Assembly: GCA_011087765.1 (NCBI GenBank)
Contig: JAALLA010000004.1
Coordinates: forward strand, 1-62,018
Direction: 5' to 3'
From: Pirellulaceae bacterium
Lineage (GTDB): Bacteria; Planctomycetota; Planctomycetia; Pirellulales; Pirellulaceae
DNA: 62,018 nt
Positions 27,037 through 36,581 of this stretch are shown piece after piece. The position numbers and the translations under genes were made by a program. The notes under the pieces are model-generated. The model made no database searches and had not been told where the DNA came from. It saw only the letters and a program-made list of their open reading frames with translations. Position 1 is the stretch's first letter. Each line of letters begins with the position of its first letter.

Positions 27037-28512
27037 ATGCCCTCCAAACGACTGATTCCGGGATCCCAATCCCTAAACATTGCGATCATCTCGCCCTCGG
27101 CAACCCTCACCCCGCATTTTCCAACCGAACTCGACATCGCTCAACAGCATCTCGATGCCGGACACACCGTTAAATTCTTTAACTGCACCGGCCAGCTCAA
27201 AAACTGCGACCACAACCCTGACCGCTCCCCCAAACTATGCAATGAATGCGTCGGCAGACGCCAAATGGGATTGGAACTTCTCACCCCAACAGTGCCTTGC
27301 CATTCTTTTAGTGAAGAATTTAGCACCGAAGTTTCCATCGACTTTGATCATTTAAAAAACCTATTGGCCTACAAAATTGACAACTTCGACATTGGATTTG
27401 CCGCCTACTCGTCCCTTGTTTCGAATTGTCGAGACCCGGAACCCGACCTTATTCAACATCGCGAACAACTCAATCGATCCCTGCAATCCGCCGGACAAAC
27501 CTACTTCCAAACCCTCGAACTCCTTTCCAGCGGTTCATTCGATCGAGTGTATGCATTCAATGGTCGCTTCGCCGCACTACGCGGAGTGCTTAGGGCTTGC
27601 CAGAAAAACGGAGTCGACTGCTATCTGCACGAACGGGGCTGTGATCAACAACATTTTGATTTGTTCAAAAATGAATTACTTCATGACATTCAATCGACTG
27701 AGCAAATAATTCTTGACTACTGGGAGTCTGCTAACAATCGCCCTGACCGCGAAACGATCGCAGCGACTTGGTTTCAGGAGCGAGTAGATCGAGTTGAAAA
27801 AGTATGGCATTCGTTTGTCAAAAACCAGGAACAGGGAAGACTTCCCGATACTTGGAACCCCGACCAAAGAAACATTGGAATTTTCTGCTCTTCTGATGAT
27901 GAGTTCGTGGCGATTGGGGAAGCCTGGAAGAATGAATTTTATCCCAATCAAGTCAGTGCAATTCGCCAAATCGCTCATGATTTACTCAAAACGAACCCGG
28001 AAATCCAACTCTACCTTCGCGTTCATCCCAACCTTGCATCCGTCGAAAACGAATGCAAAGCCTCAATGCTTTCACTCCAATCGCCCAACCTCACCATCAT
28101 CGCGCCAGATGCTGACATCGATAGCTACCAATTGATGAAATCTTGCGAAAAAGTTGCAACCTTTGGGTCAAGCGTCGGCTCCGAGGCCGTTTATTGGGGA
28201 ATTCCGTCAGTCCTCCTCGGCCCCTGCCTTTACCAAGGACTTGGCGGGGTTTACCGAGCAAATTCCCACGCTCACGCGTTGAGCCTATTAACCCAAACGC
28301 TTGAACCGCAAGAAAAAACGGGAGCACTCAAGTACGGCTTCTGGTTTCAAACTCGCGGATACCCGCACCAATATTACACACCCTCGGGACTCTTTGATGG
28401 TCAATTCAAGGGCCAAACTATCTATGCCAAGCCCCCAAAACTCTCGCCGTGGGCTCGACTCAAGAAAAATACGAGGCGAATTCTATCTTGGCGTTCGCGA
28501 TCCGGGGAATGA
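27037..28512 (+). CDS. Capsule-type glycosyltransferase with a four-Cys motif
   Basis: The 491-residue protein has two Rossmann-type halves. The N-terminal part has Cys residues at CTGQLKNC and CNECVGRR, a possible metal site, which I recall in surface-polysaccharide proteins of unknown family. The C-terminal half (LRVHPNLASVENE, SCEKVATFGSSVGSEAVYWG, IPSVLLG) resembles the GT-B donor half of capsule Kdo transferases and CDP-glycerol glycerophosphotransferases. It is coupled to the GT-A gene upstream and lies before pseB. A CMP-sugar donor such as CMP-pseudaminic acid is plausible but not shown. The ATG is only 3 bp after the preceding stop. Confidence 0.8.
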   Translation: MPSKRLIPGSQSLNIAIISPSATLTPHFPTELDIAQQHLDAGHTVKFFNCTGQLKNCDHNPDRSPKLCNECVGRRQMGLELLTPTVPCHSFSEEFSTEVSIDFDHLKNLLAYKIDNFDIGFAAYSSLVSNCRDPEPDLIQHREQLNRSLQSAGQTYFQTLELLSSGSFDRVYAFNGRFAALRGVLRACQKNGVDCYLHERGCDQQHFDLFKNELLHDIQSTEQIILDYWESANNRPDRETIAATWFQERVDRVEKVWHSFVKNQEQGRLPDTWNPDQRNIGIFCSSDDEFVAIGEAWKNEFYPNQVSAIRQIAHDLLKTNPEIQLYLRVHPNLASVENECKASMLSLQSPNLTIIAPDADIDSYQLMKSCEKVATFGSSVGSEAVYWGIPSVLLGPCLYQGLGGVYRANSHAHALSLLTQTLEPQEKTGALKYGFWFQTRGYPHQYYTPSGLFDGQFKGQTIYAKPPKLSPWARLKKNTRRILSWRSRSGE

Positions 28513-28678
28513 GATCTCGCGTTCCCCAGGCACGCCTAATAAACTTCATTCCACAGATAACGTGCCAGCGATCCTATGCCAGCCAGTCATAAATTCCTGT
28601 GCTGTGATTCGTATTGGAGATTTTAGAAGAGTGGGATATTTTAATAAGAGGTAACGACCAACTCCCAAAGGAACACGG

Positions 28679-29722
28679 ATGTTCTGGCTAAAAAACAAAA
28701 CAGTACTCATCACTGGCGGCACAGGTTCCTTCGGAAAAAAGTGCGCCCGTTTCTTGCTCGAAAACTCTGAAGTCAAACGGCTCATTATCTTTAGTCGTGA
28801 CGAGCAAAAACATGTCGACATGCGTCGCAATTTATTCCCTACCGACAAGTACCCGCAAATCCGCTACTTCATTGGAGACGTCCGCGATGAAGCGCGACTC
28901 CGTCGGGCATTCAAAGGAGTAGATTTTGTAATTCACGCCGCGGCGATGAAACATGTCGACATCGCGGAATACAATCCTCAAGAGTGCATTCGAACCAACA
29001 TCGGCGGTGCCGAGAACGTCATCAATGCAGCGATTGATTGTGGTGTCGAAAAAGTCGTCGCACTTTCAACCGATAAAGCTGCAACTCCGGTCAACCTCTA
29101 CGGTGCGACCAAGTTGTGCAGTGATAAACTTTTCATTGCCGCGAACTCGCTGGCAGGCGAGATGGGAACTCGATTTTCAGTTGTTCGCTACGGCAACGTC
29201 TGGGGCAGCAACGGGTCGGTTGTTCCGTTTTTCCAAAAACAGGCTCAAACCGGCGTGCTTCCAATTACTGATCCCAAAATGACTCGGTTCATCATCACGC
29301 TCCAAGAGGCAGTTAACCTCGTCATCAAAGCATTCACTCGCATGGAAGGGGGAGAAGTCTTCGTCCCCAAGATCCCCAGCACAACCGTCCTAGACATTGC
29401 AACGGCAGTCGACTCGAGCTGCAAAACTAAAGTCATTGGCATTCGCCCGGGTGAAAAATTGCACGAATGCATGATTCCCGCAGACGATGCAAGAAACACT
29501 TTAGAATTCAGCGACCATTTCATTATACAACCCACCTTTCGAAGTTGGTCGACTACCCCGCCTCGGTACACCGACGAAGGGATTCGATGCCCCGATGGGT
29601 TCAGCTATTCAAGTGACAACAATCGAGCGTGGCTTACCATCGATCAACTGCGCACGATGATTGCAACGGAAATGGATCAACCGAAGAGCGAACCTACACT
29701 CACCCCACAACACGCAGCCTGA
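28679..29722 (+). CDS. pseB: UDP-GlcNAc 4,6-dehydratase (inverting), pseudaminic acid pathway
   Basis: PseB converts UDP-GlcNAc to UDP-2-acetamido-2,6-dideoxy-beta-L-arabino-hex-4-ulose, the first pathway step. The 347-residue SDR has ITGGTGSFGKKCARFLLEN for NADP binding, DKAATPVNLYGATK (with the catalytic Asp-Lys and Tyr set) and GSNGSVVPFF. It is much closer to PseB/FlaA1 than to retaining PglF- or RmlB-type enzymes. The start is ATG 28679 with AAAGGA 8 bp upstream. It opens the pse operon, with 166 bp to the previous gene, so it may have its own promoter. Confidence 0.95.
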   Translation: MFWLKNKTVLITGGTGSFGKKCARFLLENSEVKRLIIFSRDEQKHVDMRRNLFPTDKYPQIRYFIGDVRDEARLRRAFKGVDFVIHAAAMKHVDIAEYNPQECIRTNIGGAENVINAAIDCGVEKVVALSTDKAATPVNLYGATKLCSDKLFIAANSLAGEMGTRFSVVRYGNVWGSNGSVVPFFQKQAQTGVLPITDPKMTRFIITLQEAVNLVIKAFTRMEGGEVFVPKIPSTTVLDIATAVDSSCKTKVIGIRPGEKLHECMIPADDARNTLEFSDHFIIQPTFRSWSTTPPRYTDEGIRCPDGFSYSSDNNRAWLTIDQLRTMIATEMDQPKSEPTLTPQHAA

Positions 29723-29733
29723 GGAACCAGCCC

Positions 29734-30903
29734 ATGTTGCCCTATGGAAAACAGACGATTGGAAAAGACGATATCGAAGCCGTCGTGGACGCTTTGAAAT
29801 CCAATTGGCTCACAACCGGTCCATTGGTTTCTACTTTTGAAACCACATTCAGCCAAACCGTTGGTTCTCAACATGCGGTGTCCTTTAGCAGTGGAACTGC
29901 GGCGCTTCATGCCGCGATGCATGCCGCCGGAATTGGGAGAGATGCCAACGACGAAGTCATCGTTCCAGCCATTACATTTGTCGCCACTTCCAATGCTGTT
30001 TTATATCAAAACGCGAAGCCTGTTTTCGCAGACGTAAACTCGGATAGCCTGCTAATCGATCCCGAAGATGTCGCTCGAAAAATCACGCCCAACACCAAGG
30101 CGATTGTCGCGATGGACTATGCGGGCCAACCGTGCAACTACGCGGCACTGCGAGCTCTCGCAGATCAACACAACCTCGTGTTGATCTCCGATGCTTGCCA
30201 TTCTCTCGGTGGCGCCATCGGCTCAAACCGCGTGGGAAACCTCGCAGACTTCACCTGCTTTAGCTTTCACCCAATTAAACAGATTACCTCTGCCGAAGGC
30301 GGAATGGTAACGACTAACAGCGACCCTGCTACTACGACTTTAAAAGAATTTCGAAATCACGGCATCACCACCGACCACCGCCAACGAGAATCCAAACAAC
30401 AGCATCAGTATGCAATGGAGTCACTGGGGTTCAATTATCGATTGACCGACCTGCAGTGCGCACTTGGACTGTCTCAACTGGCCAAATTAAACCGGTTTAC
30501 CCGGCGTCGAAATGACATTGCCCGCTTCTACCGCTCTCTCCTCAAACCAATCCCGCACGTCAATCCGCTCCAAACAAGAACTGGAATCGAACACGCTCAC
30601 CACCTTTTTGTAATTCGCTGGGATCAAGAATCCACCGGCCTTTCACGAGATCAGGCTTTCGAACAACTCCGCGAGAGGAAAATCGGAGTGAACGTCCATT
30701 ACCAACCGGTCTACCAGCATCCCTATTACGTGAATCGCTTTGGCGACCAAACTGGACTATGCCCCAAGGCAGAGCACGCCTACCGGGAAATCCTTTCACT
30801 TCCAATTTTCCCGCTAATGAAGGAAGAAGATGTTCGCCTGGTAGCCGAGCAACTTCAAGCGATCACCCAAGCCAAACCGAATACTCTTTCGAAAGCCGCC
30901 TAG
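29734..30903 (+). CDS. pseC: UDP-4-amino-4,6-dideoxy-L-altrosamine transaminase
   Basis: PseC is the PLP-dependent aminotransferase of step two, giving UDP-4-amino-4,6-dideoxy-beta-L-AltNAc. The 389 residues (ATG 29734; the frame runs in from upstream but gains only a low-complexity leader) contain NWLTTGPLVSTFE, FSSGTAALHAA, DACHSLGG and the Schiff-base lysine in SFHPIKQITSAEGG. The C-terminus has VHYQPVYQHPYY. It begins 11 bp after the pseB stop. The family also includes other sugar aminotransferases, but the neighbours decide the substrate. Confidence 0.95.
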   Translation: MLPYGKQTIGKDDIEAVVDALKSNWLTTGPLVSTFETTFSQTVGSQHAVSFSSGTAALHAAMHAAGIGRDANDEVIVPAITFVATSNAVLYQNAKPVFADVNSDSLLIDPEDVARKITPNTKAIVAMDYAGQPCNYAALRALADQHNLVLISDACHSLGGAIGSNRVGNLADFTCFSFHPIKQITSAEGGMVTTNSDPATTTLKEFRNHGITTDHRQRESKQQHQYAMESLGFNYRLTDLQCALGLSQLAKLNRFTRRRNDIARFYRSLLKPIPHVNPLQTRTGIEHAHHLFVIRWDQESTGLSRDQAFEQLRERKIGVNVHYQPVYQHPYYVNRFGDQTGLCPKAEHAYREILSLPIFPLMKEEDVRLVAEQLQAITQAKPNTLSKAA

Positions 30904-30907
30904 CTCG

Positions 30908-31633
30908 ATGAAAACAGTTGCCATCATTCAAGCTCGCCTTGGAAGCACACGCCTTCGAGGTAAAGTTCTCCGCCCGCTTGGGGGCAGAACCATGCTTGAA
31001 TGCGTAATGCAGCGTCTGGCTGACTGCCAAACCATCGACCAACTCGTGATTGCAACAACAACCCAACCCGCCGATCGTGAACTAATTGAATTCTGCCAAC
31101 GTCACCAATGGGCTTTCCATGCTGGCAGCGAAAACGATGTTCTCTCTCGCTATGTTGACGCCGCAGAAAAATATGCTGCAGATCGAATTGTCAGAATCAC
31201 CTCAGATTGCCCTCTCATCGATCCAAAGATTGTTGATCAAACCGTCGACCTGATGAACTCGGCCGACGGAATCGACTACGCTACCAACTTTCACCCTCTT
31301 CGAACTTACCCCCGCGGACTCGACTGCGAAGCGTTGACCCGCCGAACGCTCGACCGGATTGACCGCCTTGCAACCACACCACGGTATCGCGAGCACGTCA
31401 CACTTTACGCCTACCAAAACCCAACAAGATTCAAGATAGCCTCAATCAATGCATCTGAAGACTGGTCTCACCTCCGATGGACCGTCGACACAGAAGACGA
31501 TCTTAGGCTTGTTTCAGAAATTTACCGCCACTTTGGTGATTCACCATTCGACTCGAAAGATATCATCAAGGCCTACGAAACACATCCATCGTGGATAGAT
31601 ATCAATCTCCACTGTTTGCAAAAAGTTGCTTAG
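30908..31633 (+). CDS. pseF: CMP-pseudaminic acid synthetase (cytidylyltransferase)
   Basis: PseF activates pseudaminic acid with CTP. The 241-residue protein starts IIQARLGSTRLRGKVLRPLGG, with the first 20 residues shown here in part (AIIQARLGSTRLRGKVLRP), the nucleotidyltransferase signature for acylneuraminate cytidylyltransferases and SpsF. ITSDCPLIDP supplies the acidic metal site. It lies 4 bp after pseC and before the pseG-pseH fusion. SpsF-like enzymes share the motif, but here the complete pathway makes PseF the best reading. Confidence 0.92.
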   Translation: MKTVAIIQARLGSTRLRGKVLRPLGGRTMLECVMQRLADCQTIDQLVIATTTQPADRELIEFCQRHQWAFHAGSENDVLSRYVDAAEKYAADRIVRITSDCPLIDPKIVDQTVDLMNSADGIDYATNFHPLRTYPRGLDCEALTRRTLDRIDRLATTPRYREHVTLYAYQNPTRFKIASINASEDWSHLRWTVDTEDDLRLVSEIYRHFGDSPFDSKDIIKAYETHPSWIDINLHCLQKVA

Positions 31634-31646
31634 TGACCATGTTTTC

Positions 31647-33212
31647 ATGCCCATCAATCGACCCACACTTTTGATTCGCGCTGATGCCGGACCTGCCATT
31701 GGAACCCGGCATGTCACACGCTCTCTTTCAGTTGCGCGAGCGTGGAAAAACTCAGGAGGCACCGTCGCGTTTGCCTGCGGTCTGCTTCCTCGGGGACTCC
31801 TCAAAAAGATTGCCTCAGAACAAATTCATTTCATTCCGCTCAACCATTCAGAATGCAACCAAGCCGATGCGATGGAAACGAAACGCATTGCCGCCACGAT
31901 GCATCCCGATTGGATCATCCTTGACGGCGATCGATTCGAAGAAAAATATCTTACATCCCTAAAACAGGGACAGGCCAAATTACTGCTGATTGAAGACCAT
32001 GGATCAACTCGTACGCGACTCGCAGACATAGTCTTAAATCAGACTGCCACGCGTGACAATTCACCGGCCACTCACCAACACGGAGGCTCCCTCTCACTCG
32101 GTGGCCCGGAATTTGTTTTGCTGGACGGTTTTATGAATGACCCGGAATCCTCCCCCCCGCCCCCTAAAAGAATCCTCAAGGAAGCACGGAAAATCCTGGT
32201 GTCCCTCGGAGAGAGAGACAAGGAAAACTGGACTCTTAAAACACTGCAATCCATTTCTGATTTGGAAAAAAAACGCATCGTTGTAGATTGCGTGATTGGC
32301 CCTCAATACGCTCACGCAGCCGAGTTGCACCAGTTTAAGAAGCAAGCGAATTTGAACTTGAGAATCCACCGGAATCGCGACCGAGTTCATCAACTGCTCC
32401 CCCGAATTGACATCGCAATTACCTCAAGAGTTGCTGCCTACCAACTCGCCTTCTGCGGAATCCCAACCGTCATCATTGATCAATCCCAACAGTTACCCCG
32501 TGTCCACGACCCTCTGAATCAACCGACACTTGAATTTCAAGGACAACCTGAGTCATCCTGTCGCCAAGAGCTTAAACAGGTTCTTAACCAATTAATTGGT
32601 AATCCGGAACAAAGAAAGATCATGTCCAAACTCGGACAGCAGCAAATCGACGGGCAGGGAGCCAAGCGAGTGGTCCGCACCATGAAAACTGGAAACCTGG
32701 AATTACGATCAGCGCATCCCCATGATTCTGAAATCATCTGGCGCTGGCACAATGACCCCGAAGTTAAATCCGTTGCTTTGGCGAGCCCCGATCAGTCTTT
32801 CGATGAATTTGTCACAGAATTCCAGACGACGGTTAGTTCAGGCAATAATCACTGCTGGATTGTCGAAAACTCCGCTGGAACCGCAATTGGCTACGCTTGC
32901 TTTGACGAACTCAACAGCGAAGGTCCGCCAAAAATAAGTCTCATTGTCGATCACTCGCGGAGGGGCAGGGGAATCGGAACTGCGATAATCACCCAAGCCT
33001 CAGAAAAACTATTTCGCCAATCCAAGCACCACAGCATCGTTGCTCAAATTCGGCCCGGGAATGTTGCCTCGGAAAAAGCTTTTCGAGCAGCCGGCTATTC
33101 AGGAATTCAACCAAAAATTATCGATGGAAAAATGGCGCTTCAATTCGAGCTAAAACGCCCCTCGGAAATCCCGCTTCCACTCCTCGGTGAACACCGAAAA
33201 AAATCGGCCTGA
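31647..33212 (+). CDS. PseG-PseH fusion: UDP-sugar hydrolase plus acetyltransferase
   Basis: The 521-residue protein (ATG 31647; a TTG at 31626 overlaps pseF) joins two activities. Residues about 1-345 are PseG, which removes UDP from UDP-2,4-diacetamido-2,4,6-trideoxy-L-altrose: RADAGPAIGTRHVTRSLSVA (conserved catalytic-type His), LLIEDHG, and VSLGERDKEN in the second half. Residues about 352-505 are a GNAT acetyltransferase (ELRSAHPHDSEIIWRWHND at the start, then RRGRGIGTAII for acetyl-CoA), matching PseH, which N-acetylates the 4-amino group. In Campylobacter and Helicobacter these are separate proteins; here they are fused. The usual GTGH loop reads GTRH. Confidence 0.92.
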   Translation: MPINRPTLLIRADAGPAIGTRHVTRSLSVARAWKNSGGTVAFACGLLPRGLLKKIASEQIHFIPLNHSECNQADAMETKRIAATMHPDWIILDGDRFEEKYLTSLKQGQAKLLLIEDHGSTRTRLADIVLNQTATRDNSPATHQHGGSLSLGGPEFVLLDGFMNDPESSPPPPKRILKEARKILVSLGERDKENWTLKTLQSISDLEKKRIVVDCVIGPQYAHAAELHQFKKQANLNLRIHRNRDRVHQLLPRIDIAITSRVAAYQLAFCGIPTVIIDQSQQLPRVHDPLNQPTLEFQGQPESSCRQELKQVLNQLIGNPEQRKIMSKLGQQQIDGQGAKRVVRTMKTGNLELRSAHPHDSEIIWRWHNDPEVKSVALASPDQSFDEFVTEFQTTVSSGNNHCWIVENSAGTAIGYACFDELNSEGPPKISLIVDHSRRGRGIGTAIITQASEKLFRQSKHHSIVAQIRPGNVASEKAFRAAGYSGIQPKIIDGKMALQFELKRPSEIPLPLLGEHRKKSA

Positions 33213-33270
33213 ATCAACTCCAAGAAATACCGCGAACAATCCCTTAACTCATTCGGTCAACAACTATTCG

Positions 33271-34329
33271 ATGGATTCCAAACAGCACATTCAAATCAAT
33301 GGCCGCCTGATTGGCGATCGCCAACCAACTTATATCATTGCCGAATTGTCCGCCAACCATCACCAGTCCTTTGACCGCGCTGTCGACATCATTCGGGAGG
33401 CACACCGCGCCGGCGCTGATGCTGTAAAACTTCAAACCTACACCGCCGACACACTGACGCTCGACTCACATCAATCGCACTTTAAAATACAGAGCGGTAC
33501 CGTCTGGGATGGCAGGAGCTTTTACGAGCTTTACCAAAAAGCATCCACTCCATGGGAATGGCATGCCGAACTAAAATCGATTGCTAACGATCTGGGAATG
33601 GACCTCTTTTCAAGCCCATTCGACGCCACCGCGGTTGAATTCCTGGAAACACTTGATGTGCCCGCTTACAAAATTGCTTCCTTTGAGATTATCGACGTTC
33701 CACTGCTGCGGAAAGTTGCGGCGACCGGTCGCCCCGTAATTGTCTCAACAGGATTGGCTTCCCTCGAAGAAATCGAACAAGCCGTACAAACCCTGCAAAA
33801 CAATGGCTGCAATGAAGTCGCACTGCTCAAGTGCACCAGTGCGTATCCAGCGCCCCCGGAATCAATGAACCTGAAAACACTCCCGGACCTCGCCTCTCGA
33901 TTCAACATTCCCGTTGGACTTTCGGACCACACCCTCGACCACCACTCCGCAATTACTTCGGTTGCCTTAGGTGGCTCGATTATCGAGAAACACCTCACAC
34001 TTTCGCGGACCGAAGAAGGGCCCGACAGCTCATTCTCACTGGAGCCTGCCGAGTTTGCTGAATTAGTAAACGCAGTTAGAACCACCGAAAAAGCGATGGG
34101 GGACATCAATTACGGCCCCACTGAGAGCGACCAGAACAACCTGGCGTTCCGCCGCTCCCTATTTGCAGTCCAAGACATTCAACCCGGTGAGAAGTTTACG
34201 CATGAGAACGTTCGCTCCCTCCGCCCAGGCAAGGGTCTCGAACCCGTCCACCTCGACAAAGTGCTATCGGCAACCGCATCTCAACAAATTCCGCGCGGAA
34301 CCCCACTCGATTGGCATCACGTAGCCTAA
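33271..34329 (+). CDS. pseI: Pseudaminic acid synthase
   Basis: PseI condenses 2,4-diacetamido-2,4,6-trideoxy-L-altrose with phosphoenolpyruvate to give pseudaminic acid. The 352-residue NeuB-family protein has IIAELSANHHQSFDRAVDII at its start, LFSSPFDATAVEFLE, a metal and PEP site segment (LKCTSAYPAPPESMNLKTLP) and a C-terminal SAF (antifreeze-like) domain (VQDIQPGEKFTHENVRSLRP). The start ATG 33271 gives the usual N-terminus; GTG 33187 overlaps the upstream gene. It closes the pse operon. Confidence 0.95.
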   Translation: MDSKQHIQINGRLIGDRQPTYIIAELSANHHQSFDRAVDIIREAHRAGADAVKLQTYTADTLTLDSHQSHFKIQSGTVWDGRSFYELYQKASTPWEWHAELKSIANDLGMDLFSSPFDATAVEFLETLDVPAYKIASFEIIDVPLLRKVAATGRPVIVSTGLASLEEIEQAVQTLQNNGCNEVALLKCTSAYPAPPESMNLKTLPDLASRFNIPVGLSDHTLDHHSAITSVALGGSIIEKHLTLSRTEEGPDSSFSLEPAEFAELVNAVRTTEKAMGDINYGPTESDQNNLAFRRSLFAVQDIQPGEKFTHENVRSLRPGKGLEPVHLDKVLSATASQQIPRGTPLDWHHVA

Positions 34330-34565
34330 AACTCACCGATTCCAGACGTTCTAACCTCAAATCTCCCTGTGGCGGCGGATGAGCTGGGGAACGCACACAA
34401 AATGCCTGCCCATCCCCTAGCTATCCTCCACTCCGGCAACGGCTAGCGGATTTGATTGACGTTTGAGAATCAGGGCAAAACGATTAAGTTTAAACAAGCT
34501 CGTCTTTTCATCGCTAGCAACGATGTTCGAGTCTTTGCAAGGAAGCATTTTTTCAAACAGGCATC

Positions 34566-36581
34566 ATGAAAAATCTCAATCGAGCGTTACGGATGACGCT
34601 CAACTATCGCTGGTCTTTGCTCGCCTCTTTCTTTTGCAGTGCGATGGTGGCGGTTCTCTGGTCGCTCAACCTAGGCGCAGTTTATCCGTTTGTCGAAATC
34701 GTCATTAAAGGAAAGTCCCTGCATCAATGGGTCGCTGATGAAGACGCGGAATCACAACAATTAATCACGAGTAGCCAAAACAGCATTCGGGAACTGGAAG
34801 AACGCCTCAAAGCGAATCCAGAGCCAACTGAAGCGTCAAAAATTGAAAGCCAAATCAGCGCGAATCTTTATGACATTCAGATTCAGGAAACCCGCAGCAC
34901 GGGTCGAGCCAAACTAGCACCCTACATCAAGAAATACGCGCCGGAAAAACCATTCACAACACTCGCCTATCTAATGGCACTAATGTTTATCGGCACCGTC
35001 CTGCGTGGAATGTTTCTAATGGGCAGCATGGTCTCGGTTGCCAGGGTCGGCCAGCGAACCATGCTCGACATGCAGAATCGAGTATTCCAGAACGTACTGG
35101 ACATGGAAGCCTCAGAACTGGGAGTCAAGGGAACCGGTGATTTAATCAGCCGGATCCGCGGGGAAACCGGGGCAATATGCCAGGCCATCACAACCCTGTT
35201 TGGCAAGACGATTCGCGAACCACTCAAGATGACGGGGTGCCTCGTTGGTGCGGCATGGGTGAATTGGCGACTGCTGCTGTTTTCTCTCTTAATCTGTCCA
35301 ATCGCAGGATACCTGATGCTGAAACTAGCTCAGGTGACCAAACGTGCCAACAAACGGGCCATGGAGGATTCAGCAAAACTGCTTAATCGTTTATACCAAG
35401 CGTTGACTTACATGCGAGTCGTCAAAGCCTTTACCAATGAAGATAATGAACGCAGGCGATTTGATCTGGTCGCTAACGATGTCTACAAAAAATCTATGCG
35501 GATTTCAGTCTTTGGTGCGCTTTCGAGAATCAACAATGAACTTCTCGGGGTCAGCATGATCTCCCTTAGTGTCCTCGCCGGCGGATACCTGGTACTCAAC
35601 TCAACGAATTACCTCTTTGGGATTCGCATGTGTGACGCGCCCATGGGATTCGGCAGCCTCATGATGTTCTTTGGATTTTTAATTGGCATTGCCGACCCAC
35701 TGCGAAAAATGGCAGACGTCTACAACATGATTCAAGGAGGCGTTGTCGCCGCCGACCGAGTCTTTCCTTTAATTGACCAGGTTCCAGCAATACAAGATCC
35801 TGTATCTTCAGTGGCATTTCCAACAGGCAAACTCGACGTTGAGTTTTGTGATGTGCATTTTGAATACGAATCCGGCCAGCCAATCCTTCGAGGAATTAGC
35901 GAACAAATTCCCGCGGGTACCTCGCTGGCCATTCTGGGGCACAACGGCTGTGGAAAAAGTACGCTGATTAATTTGATTCCGCGATTTTTTGACACCAACG
36001 GCGGGGCGGACCAAGCCGACGGACAAGTTCGCATTGGTGGTAATGACATCCGCAACTATCCCGTCAAAACGCTCCGGCAAAAGATTGGCTACGTGACACA
36101 ACAAACCATGCTATTCAACGATTCGATTGCTCAAAACATCGCCTACGCCAAACCCGAAGCGACGCATCAGGAAATCGTGGCAGCCGCCCAGAAAGCTCAT
36201 GCGCACGAATTCATTTCACAAATGGAGCACGGATACGATTCAATGATGGGGGAGCACGGCGGCAAACTCTCCGGCGGACAACGTCAACGTATTTCTCTGG
36301 CTCGTGCAATCCTGAAAGACCCCGAGATCCTAATACTCGACGAAGCCACCAGTCAGATTGACCCGGAAAGTGAAAAGCTGATCCACGAAACTCTCGCTGA
36401 ATTTATTCAAGGCCGAACCACCGTCCTCATTACTCACCGCATGTCGACACTCGAACTGGCCGACAAGATTATGATCATGCGTGAAGGCCAAATTGTCGAT
36501 TGCGGAACCCACGAACAACTTCTATCGCGTTGCGCCGATTACCGCCGTATGAGAAACCTTCAACTTGAGGAGGCCGCCTAA
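34566..36581 (+). CDS. Second MsbA-like ABC exporter
   Basis: The 671-residue protein parallels the one at 14828: TM1 near residues 12-40, an extracytoplasmic coiled-coil-like insertion (about 45-120; heptads such as NSIRELEERLKANPEPTEAS), more membrane helices, then the ATPase with Walker A GHNGCGKST (about 457), signature LSGGQRQRI (about 567) and LILDEATSQID. It follows pseI by 236 bp, and kdsD begins at its stop (TAATG overlap). A role in exporting the pseudaminic-acid-containing lipid-linked glycan is the best guess. Substrate is not shown. A paralogous pair in one window suggests two steps or two glycans. Confidence 0.93.
   Translation: MKNLNRALRMTLNYRWSLLASFFCSAMVAVLWSLNLGAVYPFVEIVIKGKSLHQWVADEDAESQQLITSSQNSIRELEERLKANPEPTEASKIESQISANLYDIQIQETRSTGRAKLAPYIKKYAPEKPFTTLAYLMALMFIGTVLRGMFLMGSMVSVARVGQRTMLDMQNRVFQNVLDMEASELGVKGTGDLISRIRGETGAICQAITTLFGKTIREPLKMTGCLVGAAWVNWRLLLFSLLICPIAGYLMLKLAQVTKRANKRAMEDSAKLLNRLYQALTYMRVVKAFTNEDNERRRFDLVANDVYKKSMRISVFGALSRINNELLGVSMISLSVLAGGYLVLNSTNYLFGIRMCDAPMGFGSLMMFFGFLIGIADPLRKMADVYNMIQGGVVAADRVFPLIDQVPAIQDPVSSVAFPTGKLDVEFCDVHFEYESGQPILRGISEQIPAGTSLAILGHNGCGKSTLINLIPRFFDTNGGADQADGQVRIGGNDIRNYPVKTLRQKIGYVTQQTMLFNDSIAQNIAYAKPEATHQEIVAAAQKAHAHEFISQMEHGYDSMMGEHGGKLSGGQRQRISLARAILKDPEILILDEATSQIDPESEKLIHETLAEFIQGRTTVLITHRMSTLELADKIMIMREGQIVDCGTHEQLLSRCADYRRMRNLQLEEAA

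Noticed and set aside
34382-34423. Imperfect inverted repeat (AGCTGGGGA / TCCCCTAGCT) after pseI as a terminator
   Set aside because: The arms have a bulge, the loop is long and there is no T-run.
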